Positions 35,714-48,100 of a DNA stretch of 64,000 nucleotides are shown here, in pieces. Origin of the DNA: Fragilaria crotonensis (taxonomy: Eukaryota > Bacillariophyta > Fragilariophyceae > Fragilariales > Fragilariaceae); assembly GCA_022925895.1 (NCBI GenBank), contig JAKSYS010000094.1:1-64000 (forward strand), read 5' to 3'. The notes under the pieces were generated by a model. The model had not been told where the DNA came from, made no database searches, and saw only the letters and a list, made by a program, of their open reading frames with translations. Each line of letters starts with the position of its first letter. Positions within the stretch are counted from its first letter, which is position 1. Made by a program: the position numbers and the translations under genes.

Positions 35714-35918
35714 TGAGGAGAAGGCAAGTGATAGATGAGAAAAAGTTGATAGATAGAAGCGACGAGAACACAGCATGCTCCGACACGAAGGTCCTATCGC
35801 GTTAGAATGGGCCTTTCCAAGTGAGAAAAAGATTACATTAAGTATTATGGCGTCTGACTAGAAGCTACATATACAATATCATCCTTAATTTACACGAAGG
35901 TTGCGTAGGTGGCATTCA

Positions 35919-37085
35919 TCATGCCATCTTTCCGACTGCCCCAAGTCCCAGACGTTCCATGAGGCCCTCCAGAGTCCTTCCGATGGGTGCTTCAATTTTT
36001 GTGACACCCGGTAAACCTTCAGCCTCGGCGCGTGTCTCCCCCACGTTCAGGATGCACACCTCCGTACCTCTCGACGCGGCCAGCCTGGCATACCGAAATG
36101 CCGAATGCACAGATAGCGACGTACCAATGCAAAGCAGCCCGTCCGAGGCCTCAACGGCCGCTCGGCAGCGCGTCACGCGATGTGGTGGAACTGAGTCGCC
36201 GAAAAAGACTACATCGGGTTTGAGGAATCCAGTACCACAAGAAGTGCAGGGTGGAATGATCAAATCGTTGTAATTTTGAGACTTCAACTGGGCATCTCCA
36301 TCGGGACGCATATCATTGGCATCGTAGTCTGCCAACGCCTCCTCCAGCCATTCTCTATTCAAAGATTCCAATTTTTCAGTAAATACGTTTCGATCCTCCA
36401 AAGCTCCGCACTGCATACACTTGAGATGCGAAGTTCGACCGTGTAACTCGGTAACATCCACACTGCCGGCTCGTTGATGCAGGGCATCGACATTTTGAGT
36501 GACGATGGATAGAGTTTGCAGCCCATTGCCAAATAGATAGCGATTTTCGTCGCTGGTGGGAGAATGGTAGTCAGGTGAATCGTCAAAGGTGACGCCAATC
36601 TTTCGATTGCGTTCCAACTCGGCTAAAGCAACGTGTCCCGCATTTGGTTGGCGAAGATCAAACGAGCGCCATCCTACCAAGCCTCTGGCCCAATAACGCT
36701 TGCGATTCTCGGGTGAAGTCATGAATTGATCATGAATCATTGGCTTGTGTCCTTCGTGGTAGGATCCCCGATTCCCCCTATAGTCAGGAATTCCTGATTC
36801 AGTTGACAATCCAGCTCCAGTAATGGTCAGGATGGATCGCTTGGAAGACATCCAGTCGTGCAACTTGTCAATAGAATCTTGGAGCTGTTGAGGGGTCAGT
36901 AAGGTTTGCGGATCAGGAGGTCGAAGCTGCTCAGATGGTCCCCGGAGCAGGTGGGAGGTACGGAATCGAACTGTCGAGTGACCATGGACATTCACCATTC
37001 TATCAAAATCACTTATGCCAATCGAAAAGCACCAGAACCACAGCACCACATGCATCCGTGAGAGACCTTTAACTTTTCTATACAC
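35919..37085 (-). CDS. SIR2-family NAD-dependent protein deacylase (sirtuin), class II-like
   Basis: An intact frame of 388 residues. The NAD-binding loop ITGAGLSTESGIPDYRG lies at about 88-104, TQNVDALHQRAGS at 196-208, and the catalytic His at 215 (ELHGR). The structural zinc is held by Cys 223, 226, 280 and 283. KPDVVFFGDSVP and GTSLSVHS complete the Rossmann fold. GAGLSTESGIPDYR and KPxVVFFGD are closest to the class II sirtuins (SIRT4 type), often mitochondrial, which remove acetyl, acyl or ADP-ribosyl groups. The first 30 residues include a hydrophobic run (MHVVLWFWCFSIGIS) that could act as an organelle-targeting or signal sequence. A loop at about 165-185 (FDDSPDYHSPTSDENRY) is an insertion relative to typical members. 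Confidence 0.93.
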   Translation of the reverse strand: MYRKVKGLSRMHVVLWFWCFSIGISDFDRMVNVHGHSTVRFRTSHLLRGPSEQLRPPDPQTLLTPQQLQDSIDKLHDWMSSKRSILTITGAGLSTESGIPDYRGNRGSYHEGHKPMIHDQFMTSPENRKRYWARGLVGWRSFDLRQPNAGHVALAELERNRKIGVTFDDSPDYHSPTSDENRYLFGNGLQTLSIVTQNVDALHQRAGSVDVTELHGRTSHLKCMQCGALEDRNVFTEKLESLNREWLEEALADYDANDMRPDGDAQLKSQNYNDLIIPPCTSCGTGFLKPDVVFFGDSVPPHRVTRCRAAVEASDGLLCIGTSLSVHSAFRYARLAASRGTEVCILNVGETRAEAEGLPGVTKIEAPIGRTLEGLMERLGLGAVGKMA

Positions 37086-37505
37086 TACTGAAGTATACCT
37101 TAAGTCTACCCTCGAGTATAGTCTATCGTCTATACACCTTGGGTTCCTGCGCCGTTAAGTTGAAGAATCGTAGTAATGAATGTGGTAGTCCTGATAGATG
37201 TGATGTGCATCATCCTTTATTCTCGCCTGTTCTGAGTTCTTCGTTCATCACGAATCTCTCGTTTCTTCATTGGAAATTCGAAACGAATGCATTGGCACTG
37301 GCACTTGGCACAAGTAGTATGTACAAAGTACTCGGAATACTGGAGGAATCCTACTGTACGCCCCTATGCCATCTCTTCAGATTTCAGGAACGTACTCCTA
37401 TCATAGTACTCTAGTACTGGTAGTAGAGGTATTTACTATTTACTGTATGTGTCTATGTACAGTAGTTACTTGAAATGTACGGGAAAGTAGTATGTCTAGT
37501 TTGTA

Positions 37506-38269
37506 GTGTATCGTACTGTTTTCCGACTACCGTCCTCAAGGTATGAACAGATAACAGATGTCACAATTCAAGTTCGTCAAGGTTGGTTTGAATGTTTGAA
37601 TCTCTTTGATATGGAGCAAAAAGCATTCTTTGAAACCCACTTGCCAGCGTCAATCAAGTCTTCCACAGGGAATGATGCCATCATTCTGCATGTTGGGGCT
37701 AACTATCGCAGCGGATACGCACATCTCATGAGTGCGGCTTTGAGTATATCGCGAAACGGTGAGTCGACTCGCTGGCCCCAATATTCGTAGTGGAGCCCAA
37801 CATCGAGGATTGGCCCACAAGGAATGGACTGTTTTCAAGTACTCCATAAACCAAAAAAAGTGACTGCCAACCACTTACGAAGGAGCGCATGCTTGGCCGG
37901 GGAGAATTACATACCGATTTGACTTTTGGGGCGTGGGATCAATTTGAGCCGCTTAGCTTAAGTGTCTTTCACGATCTGTACCCCCGTTTGGCGTACGTAT
38001 CAGTGTTAGGAAATGACACGTACAAATGTTATCCAGACTGCACTCCTCAAAAATGGAGGTTGGACTTGGTACGACGAAAACTCGCAACTTCGAAAGTTCA
38101 TATTGTTCCAGTTTGGTGGCAAATGGCCTCATTGAGTTTGCAGCACGGGATGATGCCTGTACGAAAGCCTGGCGACTGCGGACACAAGGATATAAGCTCG
38201 CTAATCAACATGAACGATCAGCTCGTGCGAGCCATGATGAACACCCCCATAATCGCAAATTTGACATAG
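37506..38269 (+). pseudogene. Broken partial copy of the PC-esterase-like gene
   Basis: Two pieces (37506-37790 and 37889-38269) match the C-terminal half of the intact gene at 62537-63835. Shared segments include LFDMEQKAFF, NDAIILHVG-x-x-YRSG, SVFHDLYP, YKCYPDCTPQKWRLD and KPGDC-x-HKDIS. The N-terminal half, with the membrane anchor and the GDS serine motif, is absent. A frame change near 37790 breaks the rest. It lies in the gap between the SIR2 gene and ATE1, which point towards it from opposite sides as minus-strand genes. This is a truncated duplicate of a host gene. Confidence 0.85.
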
Positions 38270-38359
38270 CTTCATCGTGCGTTGGATAATCTGACTTTCC
38301 AAAAACCGATTCTGGTTGACGGTTCGATCAGGGCGATTCCTGCCGTCGATGATTACAAG

Positions 38360-40078
38360 CTACTCCATCCTGACAATACAATGACGACTCACGTCCGGAC
38401 CCACTTGTTGCACGAATTCTCGCACCATGGGCCGTACAATCGCTTGACTGCTAGGTTGCAACTTACTGATGGTCACAAGATTTGGCAGTCCAACATGGAG
38501 AAGCACGGATTCCGCTTCAGTAGCAACGTCAAACGCAAGCATGTCCGATGGTGCGTCAGCTTCGAATAGCTGGCAGCAGTGCCTTTCCGGTGACTCCTTG
38601 TCTAGCCTTTCCTGTGCCTCGCGAGCCCCGACCCATTGCAGAGTGACTGGACATAGGAGCTGTGATGGGTGGTAGTCAGCCTTGTATCGCATTTTTCCGC
38701 ACGAATGAATGTAGTAGCCAAGGTAGTAGAATGGTAAGTTTTGCTCCCGACAGTAGTCGATTTCCTTCAGGGTGAGAAATTTACCAAGAGGACACAAGGC
38801 GCGCGCAAAGGTGGCATTGTAAAACGCGTACACACTACTCAAACCATCCGCCAAGAAGTCCAAAACACCCACGGCAATCAGGGTTCCATTGATGCGATAA
38901 TGTTGATGGAACGTTCCCGTCTTGTTTCCTGTCGCCAATGGTGACTCCACCAAGAATCTGTAAAAGGATGAGAACGACGCCATCATATTCAGCAACTCCT
39001 TTGGCGTCAACCCCGGGTAAGTGTTTCTCAACATGGTTTGAGCTTGATCGACATATTCGGGAGTGGCATCGCCCCAGTCCGCCTCCTCCTGCTCCGCCAA
39101 CGGGGGAGGGTCACTGTGCACTTGTTGCTGGTAGTCAAAATAAAGCTGATGTACGTCTGGTAGCAAAGAGGACGCCAAAGCTGAGTGCGTGGTGATTTTC
39201 AAACTGTACGGTGGCACAGTGGCAGTATTTGGGAGATGATTGCGAAACCAATCGTACAGCAGGTCTTCGGGTGTCATTTGTGCGTCCATTGGTGATTCAT
39301 TTGAATGAGAAGCAGATGCATCGAGAAGACGCCTCGAGACTTTACACTTGATCTGCCCGCTTGCCTCGTGCGCTTCCAGATCGATCGCAGCACTTTTGTT
39401 CCTTAATCGTGCAACAACCAGACTCGACAAGACGCCTCGGTCGTACTTTCCCTTGGACGAACCGGACACTGCTGCGCAGATAGTTGACACAGCCGATATG
39501 GTATCATCATCATTTGCCGTGACTTTGTATCGTATTGGCTGAGAAATTTCATGGAGTTGTGTAATCTCTTGGAGAGTCTCGCGCGTCCAGTCAGCCAGCT
39601 GTTTCAGAATGGGTATCGAGTCTTCATCCAGGCGAGGCAATCTCTGCACATTCTTTGAAGAAACAGATTCCTCTGTAGCTGTACCGGTGTTTGATCCTGA
39701 CAACGCGCGCTGCATCTTTTTGAGCACTCGTCGTTGACTCTTCGAAGGAGTAAAATCAGCGACTGGCAAGCGTATAGTGAGAGCTGGACAGCAGGAGTCC
39801 CAATTATCAGGTTTATACAATTCCTGACCTGATCGGCGCCATCCACGGCGAATCAGTCGATAGTAGATTTCCGCAGATAAATCGGACGGTATCAGCATCC
39901 CATACGACTTCGACGAGTAGCGTCGTTCGCGCGACACCAGCGACGCGCGTCTTCCATGGCAATAACCACACGTTGAACAGCTCCATCCGCACAGTCGAAC
40001 GGTACAGTGTTGATCCTGAGATCGCCCATTCTCCTGCTGTTGCTTGACTTCTTGCTGTGCTGAGTCGGAACCATCCAT
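38360..40078 (-). CDS. ATE1: Arginyl-tRNA--protein transferase 1
   Basis: An intact 572-residue frame. It transfers Arg from Arg-tRNA to N-terminal acidic or oxidised Cys residues of proteins, feeding the N-degron (Arg/N-end rule) pathway. The N-terminal ATE domain (about 24-120) contains CGYCHGRR, YGM, GWRRSG, LYKP, a CC pair at 96-97 and FTPSKSQRRVLKKM. The CxxC and CC cysteines are the family's conserved metal/Fe-S ligands. The C-terminal ATE domain (about 370-540) has YRFLVESPL, GTFHQHYRINGTLIAVGVLD, SSVYAFYN and YYLGYYIHSCGKMRYKADY. The length fits eukaryotic ATE1. The middle region is a variable linker. It is a single exon, starting at 40078 (MDGSDSAQQ). Confidence 0.96.
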   Translation of the reverse strand: MDGSDSAQQEVKQQQENGRSQDQHCTVRLCGWSCSTCGYCHGRRASLVSRERRYSSKSYGMLIPSDLSAEIYYRLIRRGWRRSGQELYKPDNWDSCCPALTIRLPVADFTPSKSQRRVLKKMQRALSGSNTGTATEESVSSKNVQRLPRLDEDSIPILKQLADWTRETLQEITQLHEISQPIRYKVTANDDDTISAVSTICAAVSGSSKGKYDRGVLSSLVVARLRNKSAAIDLEAHEASGQIKCKVSRRLLDASASHSNESPMDAQMTPEDLLYDWFRNHLPNTATVPPYSLKITTHSALASSLLPDVHQLYFDYQQQVHSDPPPLAEQEEADWGDATPEYVDQAQTMLRNTYPGLTPKELLNMMASFSSFYRFLVESPLATGNKTGTFHQHYRINGTLIAVGVLDFLADGLSSVYAFYNATFARALCPLGKFLTLKEIDYCREQNLPFYYLGYYIHSCGKMRYKADYHPSQLLCPVTLQWVGAREAQERLDKESPERHCCQLFEADAPSDMLAFDVATEAESVLLHVGLPNLVTISKLQPSSQAIVRPMVREFVQQVGPDVSRHCIVRME

Positions 40079-40740
40079 TGTATTGAGCTGGCGCTACCGG
40101 TCGACGACAGTGCTGTTTCCTGTCTATTCTGTCATTTTTTGGCAGTGTGGTTTTCAAATGACCACACCGTATAGAATGCAAGGAAACGACGTCAAGCCGT
40201 ACCAATCAGCATGCTCTCATGCTCTCCCTATCTTACTGTCTTACTGGAGTACTGTATGACCGTAGGTAGTACGTGGAAGGGTTAGTACTGTGACGTCATC
40301 CTTGACGTCATTTCCTTGCATTCTAATCGAAACCGTACGCATATTCCTGAATCCCTCGACACGTTCGGTTGCCGTCGCGAAATGCTTCGAGCTTCGATAC
40401 CGAGTTCCTCCTTTTCGTGATCATGTGTCAGACATCAGACATCAAAAAACAGGCTACTTGTACCTGTTACTCGTACTCCAGTACAAATGTAGTTGTACCA
40501 GTGTCGTCGAGTGGGAGTACTAGTACTTAATAGGGTTCGGGTTAACGGAACCTGTCGATGCGAAGGTCGGCATAGGGTTCGGGTTAAGGACCAGGACGTG
40601 ACCGTTACGGGGCACGCCCCCAGTAGGTAAGTGTTTAGTACGACACTGACTACTGCTTAATGTATCTGTGTACCGTACAGCAATACAATGCTGTCTACCG
40701 CTACAGAGAACGATACGCATACTATCTGTCGGTCTATCGC
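40079..40740. other. Intergenic spacer between ATE1 and the DDE transposon
   Basis: Presumably holds the ATE1 promoter. It contains GTAC-rich words and a repeated GGGTTCGGGTTAA motif (about 40525 and 40565). No gene seen. Confidence 0.4.
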
Positions 40741-40742
40741 TA

Positions 40743-43700
40743 TGGCTGGGTGCACGAAAATGATTCGCAAGGTAGAGCTTTACGTACTAGTACTACTATT
40801 TATTTAGCGCGCGCATATTGAAAAAATTTTACACGCCGAATCACTTCCTTCTCCAACCATCGACAATGATAGAGCACATCTAAACCAATCCTTGATATAC
40901 CGTGGAGCCTTCCTGTACAAATATCATCCTCTTGCCCATCATGAGTGGAAATGCGTCGAAGCTCCTCTGTATTCGGACGCGTAATCAGTTTGTGATAAGC
41001 AGTTTCAACGGCGTTTTTCAAGATGTGCGGCTTCATGACGTATGGTGGCAAGCGCAGACATTGGTCGCCGAAATCAATACAAGATATCAACTTGAAGGCA
41101 ATATAGAGATCAAAAAGGCCGAACTCCTACGTATCATTAACAGGGTGTATCATGAGAAGTCCATCGAAGGCAACATTTTTGTGGGTGCTGATGGCGATGA
41201 AGGTCTCAAACTCTTCCGACACGACTTCAAGACAAGGGAAGAAGGCCGAAAGCAGGTGAAGTATGATTTCTTCCAAGTGACTACAAGAGTTGTTCCTCAA
41301 TCCTACCCAACCACATCCAATTCTTTAACTTGGAAAGACCAAAATGCGTCAAAGCCGCAGCCTCCAAGGACACGGCAGCATGTTGACTTCAAGTCCTCGC
41401 AATATACTATTCCAGATGGAGCTTCTGCAGTGGCAAGCAAACAAGAAACGCAAATTTAATGTTACTGGTGCCGATCAAGAAGCAATTGAGCCATCTGGGA
41501 GTTCTTGTTCGTTGTCAGTGACCGCAGAGGAAGCACTCTCCCCGCCTTCTTGTGCAATGTCATACTGGGATTCTGGTGATTCGAGAAACCTCTTTGCTCC
41601 AAAAGCATTGTATGGCATAGACTGCGATGTGCAGAAAATTGTGATTGATGGGATAGAGAAGCTTGAGAAAGTCAATTGTTATGCCGCTGATTGGAGGGAA
41701 GTTGTGGATGGTGGTGATCAAGATGATCTGTGTTCCGAACACGACATCTTCATTCTACGGCAAAGGAGTATGTACCTCGCCTGTGCATTGCGGAAATTTG
41801 TTGACGAGGTGACCAATCAATCAAGGTGGACTTGGCAGCTTTGTCTTGAACATGCCATCCAATTAATGAATGACATTGGAATTGAGACTTACTCCCATTG
41901 GCGGCCACTCGCGAGATGGCACCGACGATTGGCATACAGCCCAAAAGATGCCTTTATAAAGAGTCCTGCTCCGAAGAGTCGACTGCCTCCATTTTTTCTC
42001 GAGAATCCAGATGCGATGAATGCTTTCAAGAAGGGGTGAGCATTTTGAAAGAGCTGTCAGTGGAGAGGATGCACGCGTATGTGCTCGAAACATTAATTCC
42101 AATAATGAGAGCGAGAGTAGAGAGAGGCCTCGTCCAAGAAATTGAATCTTGTGACGACGACGAAGTATTACCGCAGCGGTCTGCTAATATAGATGAGCTT
42201 TCCCATGATACGAAGGACTTCCTTCAGAGTTATGGTTTGTCGAAAGTATCCATGGCCATGGTGTTGAGATGGATGCATTCGGCCGGTTTCCGATATAAAA
42301 ACCGGAGCAAGCATTACTTCGTTGACGGACACGAGAAGCCCGAAACTCTTGCATATCGCCCGGTCTTCACCAAGCGATACATTGCTCATGAAGTTCAGGC
42401 TTACCGATGGATTCAGCTTAGTCTTTTAACTGCTAAAATACTAGAGGCACAAGATCTCATCGCAAAGAACTGTGGCTATCGATATGTCGATCCTATCACT
42501 GACGTCGACATGGTGGAGTATCACATTGATTCCATTCCCAGTGATAAGATCGGCAATCTTGCGGGGCTGTTTGGAGGACAGTTGAGTGTGAGAAGGGACA
42601 TAAATAAGCCGATCGTTATGTTTATTGGACAAGATGAAGCAATCTTCAAGCAATTCTCGTTTGTTTCAAAGATGTGGACAGGTCCGAAGGGCGAGCGTCC
42701 TCTGCTTCCAAAGGACGAAGGAGCAGGGGTGATGATATCCTCATTCATCGGCAGGGAGTACGGCTTAATCCAGGAATTAGATCTAGACACACTCAATTCC
42801 GTGAACGAGATACGACGTGGAGCCAGATATGCAGACGAGGAAGCGGCTATGGACGTGTATGGCTCTTCCCTCAAACCGCAGCTTTCAGCTGGTAAGTCTC
42901 CATTCCTGACTTACTTCGACTTCGGAGAAAACAAAGAAGGCTACTGGGACTACAACCATATGGTCGTACAGTTTGAAGACATGGTCGACTGTCTAAAGGT
43001 TATGCATCCAAACTATCACTTTGTGTTTTTGTTCGACCATTCATCGGGACACGCCAAACAACGCCCTGATGGTCTGAATGCGTCAAGGATGAATAAGTCA
43101 TTTGGAGGCAAATCCCCAGCGATGCACCCGACAGTGATTGAAAGGGAGTCCGGCTTCCTTGGCCCTTATCCTCGTATCCTTGAACCTGGTCATACGCAGC
43201 GTCTGACGTTCACCGAAACAGACATTGGACCATTCTGGATGACTCCGAACGAGCGCATTTGCAATCGTCTAGACCAAGATCTTGATTCTGATCCAGCAAC
43301 AATCATTCCGAGGAACAAGTCTGAATTAATCCTTGAGCTGCATGCTGGCAAAGGAATAAAGACAAAAGGGAAGAACAAGAAGGAACTGGTTGTACTTTGT
43401 GTGAACAATGGCATTCCTATCAATCGCGGCGACGTCCCTAAAATCAAGGAAGGATGGGTGGGAAAGGCAAAGGGTTTGCTTCAGATTTTATGGGAACAAG
43501 GGTTTATTGGTACAAGCAAACTGTCGAGCTACACACTTACCGGAAGAAAGAACGAGCTCGGCAATGTGGATGTGAGCTTTAGCTTGAAGCATCTTATGGC
43601 CATGTGTCCAGATTTCTTGAATGAAGAAGGAATGATGGAACATAGCGGAACTTGGTGTGGAAGTCATGTTGACTCCCAAATGCCACGCTGAAATTGCCGG

Positions 43701-44148
43701 TGAAGGAGTGGAATATATGTGGGCATGTAGCAAAGGGGCTTATCGCAATCTTGCTTTGAAAGAGAAGAAAGGAAAAGAAAACTTCATTGCAGGAGTTACT
43801 AGACATTGTTTGTCGGCAGAAGTCATTTCAGTCGAGCGCATTCTAAAGTTCGCGAGACGAGCACGGCAATACCTGATTGCTTACCACGCTATTGACAGCG
43901 GTCAAGTCGGCGCTGAAATTCAACAAGACTGCTCCAAGTATGGTCCTGTTGGATTGGAGAAGCTGCTTGCAAAGTTCAGAACGCATCGATGTGCCATGGA
44001 CTTTGATTTCAAGTTTGTGATGAATCCTGATTAGAATTGAAAAATCTTTATGCAGTAGCTCTGCCGTAGGCTTAGTATGTTTTTGATGCCATCACTGTAC
44101 CAGGCCTACGCCCGGCTACCTAGTGTACCCAAAATCTGCACCCAGCCA
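40743..44148. mobile_element. Large DDE transposon flanked by TA, 3.4 kb
   Basis: The ends are the 12-bp inverted repeat TGGCTGGGTGCA (40743-40754) and TGCACCCAGCCA (44137-44148), each flanked outside by TA (40741-40742 and 44149-44150). A TA target and short ends suggest the Tc1/mariner-like group, although the element is long. Almost the whole interior is plus-strand transposase-like sequence. The superfamily is inferred from the ends and the DDE core. Confidence 0.75.
40902..44034 (+). pseudogene. DDE superfamily endonuclease (transposase), frame-disrupted
   Basis: Plus-strand segments at 40902-41459, 41344-42039, about 42030-43691 and 43657-44034 follow one another. The second ends KSRLPPFFLENPDAMNAFKK and the third continues GVSILKELSVERMHAYV, a helical N-terminal domain. 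HYFVDGHEKPETLAYR comes before the catalytic core. VMFIGQDEAIFKQF (Asp near 42633), FLFDHSSGHAKQRPDGLNA (Asp near 43035) and GVEYMWACSKGAYR (Glu near 43711) supply a D-D-E triad. The same layout (VDGHEKPETV, FDQSSAHA and E-Y-W) is known to me from fungal proteins annotated as DDE superfamily endonuclease. About three frame changes interrupt it (near 41450, 42035 and 43670), while all three catalytic residues survive. A C-terminal helical region follows. Confidence 0.8.
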
Positions 44149-44150
44149 TA

Positions 44151-44929
44151 CATCAATGTAGGAGAGACTGACTATAGCATTGCTATCGCTTTGGTCATTG
44201 TGGGCACTGTCTAATAGTCTATCGTTATGTATGGTAACGGTAGGCTAAGACATGCACGGAGCACGGACTATGGCTGGGCAAAGGAAGTGATGTGCAATGA
44301 GTACTGTTGTACTGATTGCCGTGTTGTTTGGTATTGTGATAGTAGTGAGTACCATCATACTGTGTACTGATGTTTGTACAGCACAGTGTATGTGACATCA
44401 TGACGACGGCGGGTAAAAACGCGTGATGGTCAATCATCATCATCGTGCAAAAAAATGTGCAGTAAGTTAAAAGGTGAGTGACACTAAAATATGTAAAAAT
44501 GACAATTGTGAGAGAAATGGAAAACAGAGGAGGGAGAAGTGAGGAGTGGTTCCAAGGAACACTAAGGAACACTCCTCACATCTCTGATGGTGAGCAGCGT
44601 ACGGCTGCGTTGTTTTTTGCAAGGGAGGCGTTGAGCGTCATTTGAAAATCAATGTTCAAACTCAAGGAACGAGATGAACATGATTTGAATCAACGTGAGT
44701 TTTGATTCCAGTCGTGCAGTGTTGCACTGGTTACTGGAGCACGGATGTAATGTTTTACTCAGCACACGGGCGTCAGTTAAGGTTAGGGATACCATAAATG
44801 ATGTAGGGCGATAGGGCGATACTGGATGTTTAACAAGTGGAGAGTGGAGTAAGGAGTACAATTATGGAGTATGTGTATTCACGCTCTATCCACATAGGAA
44901 ACCGAGTAGACCATTGAGTAGAAAGCGTT
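44151..44929. other. Intergenic, no gene seen
   Basis: Sequence with short repeats, for example TCTATCG and GGCTGGGC words near 44215-44280 that echo the transposon end. Open frames on the minus strand are low-complexity and unconvincing. Confidence 0.4.
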
Positions 44930-45114
44930 TGAATACTGACGATATGGTACTCATACGGGTGTACTAGCTACCGTTGTACGGTCAGAGAAGATACCGTGTG
45001 TTTTATCTCCTAATCTTTTGTTGTGTACCTGTTATCATTGCTTTTACTCTAGTTGTTATACTCTCGCTTTCCCCCTCACGATAAGATAGTACGTAACTGC
45101 CTGTAGATTCGTTC
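44930..45114 (+). repeat. 5' LTR-like repeat of the old Copia fossil
   Basis: About 185 bp. It shares its first 80 and last 60 bases with the repeat at 50567-51121, with scattered differences. Confidence 0.7.
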
Positions 45115-48100
45115 GGTTTATCAGCCAGACCCAAACAGCGTTGAAGGAAGTGGAACGATGTCAATAATTGACGGCGCAGATGGAACAACCGTCATGGTCA
45201 AATCAAATCCGCTCAGTCGGATGAGTCGTATCCGAATTTCGTCGAAACCACATGTACTATGGCCTACGTGATGCGCGAAGTGTCAGATCCTGTTGCGAGG
45301 TCCGAGAACGTGTTGTCCGACATAATCGTTGTTCGAAAATATAGTTTTGGCCCATGGCGGGCAACAACGGTCGGTATCACAGCGCACGTTTTATAATAGG
45401 TCTTTGACCACCGTGTTGCCCGTATTCGCTGAGGTCGGGACTGATCACCCCAGACCACCCGGTATGCGAACCCGCCTCGCAGGCCGGTCGTCGTAAAGCG
45501 TAGCGGTGACCAATTAAATCGACGACAGCATGAGTCAACCCACTCAGTGACTAATCACGGGCATTGTAAACAGATGGCTGATGATGCAGTTGACCCCATG
45601 TTCAATGAAGTTGTTTTTGCCAACCCTGTCCCAAACCCCGTCCACAATGTTTTGAACATGTGTGGTGTAACTGTCCCAGCAACCCATCTGATCTTCATTG
45701 ATATTAAAGGTCTGGATACTATTGATGCATTTGCAAATCTTAATGGCGATAGCAACATTACTGAAATGGCCAAGCGAATGGCCTCGTACGGCTGCTGTCG
45801 GTCGGGTTATCCTTGGAACCATGCAGATTAAGGTGTATTGGGTGAACGATCATCATAGGAAGAACCTTGATGTTGACCCTGAAATGTGGACAGAGGAGGA
45901 GATGTTTAAAGCGATTCAACGTAAGGAGGCCGAGCATAACTTTGAGAAAGTGGATGTCAACTTGATTGACCCCAGTAGGTGCCAAATGGATGCTGGCTGG
46001 GATGCCTGGCAGATTGCGTTCATGAACAAGCTTAGTGCAACCATGGGAGCGGCAAAAGTTCCGGTGGTTTATGTTGTGCACACCGACGTAGATGATTTGT
46101 ATGTTTTTGATGACAATGAGGAGAGCATTAAGAAGTGAGAACTTCAAACGTGATAATGAATTAGTCTACAACATGTTGAAGGCGGCGTGCGTCAAATCGG
46201 ATGCTTGGACGAGGATACAGGGATTACGACAAGAATGCAAACGGTCGCAAGGCTTGGCTTGCAGGCTTTGATTGCGCACCATGACGGAACAGGTGAGCTT
46301 AACAAACGCGTCAAGAGAGCCAAGGAGGAAATTGCAAGACTTCACTATAAGGATGAAAGAAGGGTATTCCCATTCGAGCAATATGTGACAAAATTGAAGG
46401 AAAAAGTCTTCGTATTGGCCAAGAAGTACAAGGATGAAAACTTAACTGATAAGCAGCGAGTCAATGTACTTATGAAAGGAATTAAATCGACCAATGCGAG
46501 TAGTGTGCGTGGCAGCGAAAACAAGCAAGTGTATTCAAGGATTATCGCTCGGACTTTAACGCGGCGACCAGTTTTCTGTCAGGTCTTATTTCAAATATAC
46601 ACTCAGGCGCTCACTTGGATTATGCAAATCGCCATTCTTCTGGTAAGAAATGATATGTCAGTGCGATGGATTCGAACTCTGGGCGCGGAGGCCGTGGCAG
46701 GGTGCGTCGTGATAGCGGCCGTTTCGGTCAACAAAGTGGTCGTGGACATGGCCGCGGTGGGCGTAATGGCCGAGGTGGACAAAGCCGCGGCGACCAAAAG
46801 GTACGTATAAACAATGTTGACGTCACGGATCCACACCGCAACTTCCAAGCCGAGTGGGAAAAGCTCGGGTCCAGTGGACGTGCGTACATCATACGTTTGC
46901 GTGACGCGCGGTCGCGGTGGTCGTGACAAAGGCCGCGGTGGTGGAGCCGGTCGATCGGCTGATGTACAACGAAGCGCAAGTGCAGTAACTAGCTACAGCA
47001 ATGAGTGCGAGTAGTAAAGCCGAACCAGGGACCCAGCAAGGCAGCAGCAACCAGAGCATTGTGTCCGAAATTACGGAGCGTGGATCTCAGCATGGATGCA
47101 ACTTTGGTCTTGGTGCGTATTGACATGAGGTTGGCACTGGTCATTACCGTGCAGCGATGCCTGTGATATCGAGTTTGCGTGTCACAGCCAGTGCCAATAT
47201 ATCGAATTACTCAAATACTATTGTCGGGACAATTGGTAAGAACGAGATTGATAACCATGCTGATACAATTTGTGCCGGACCAAATTGGAAGTTATTCTTG
47301 GAATTGTCAGGCAAATTATGCAGCATGACACCAATCTCAAACGACTGTCCCCGAAAACGAACGTGCTCGTGGCAAAATGCGCGACTGCGTACACGTGCCC
47401 GGAATCTGGACGATCTGTTTTGCTTGTGGCTGACCACGCCCTCTGGTTTGGCGCCAATCTTCATTGTTCGTTGTTGAACCCCCATCAGATACGGTTGTTT
47501 GGACACAGCGTATGCGACGACCCCTGGGACCCAAATCGTTCGCTGGGCTCGGATGTCGGAGACATTTTAATCCCACTTCTGGCGGCATCATCCGGTCCGA
47601 ACTTGTTCTTCGAAACTCGCTTGTGTACCCAGTGAATAGGAAATGTCCAACCTGCCAGTGATTGAATTAACTGCACCACATTGGGACCCGTCCAACTTGC
47701 ACATGCCTGAAAACACTACCCCCATTCCCCATTCTCGTACTGCGTATGCACTGAGCGGCTTGTCGGAATCAGGCACCCTTCTGGGCAATGTTACTTCGTC
47801 CCTCAACGCTCGAGAGTTGTATGCGCTGTACTCGTCTGCCGTTCATGTTCCCACGGACGCGCCTACGGGGACAGATCATGGTATAGTCGCGACCGTTACC
47901 GGCGAATGACATTCGAGTGTGACGCCCGATAACCTTGCTCGCATGAAGAGTATTGGTATCGAAACTGCATAACGAACGTTACGTGTGACGACTCAAGAAG
48001 GTGTGCGAACAGCAGTTCATCCGCTCCACCGAAGATATTGTGTTGACCATTTGCATTTGAATCGACGAGGACTGAATGAAGGTTGGTACTCCGATACAAT

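Noticed and set aside
35149-35776. Minus-strand frames over exon 3 of the membrane protein gene
   Set aside because: They are antisense to a frame supported by two phase-consistent introns.
40520-40720. Possible tRNA-like box with GGTTCGGGTTAA
   Set aside because: No cloverleaf with matching A box and acceptor stem could be drawn; the word is part of a local repeat.
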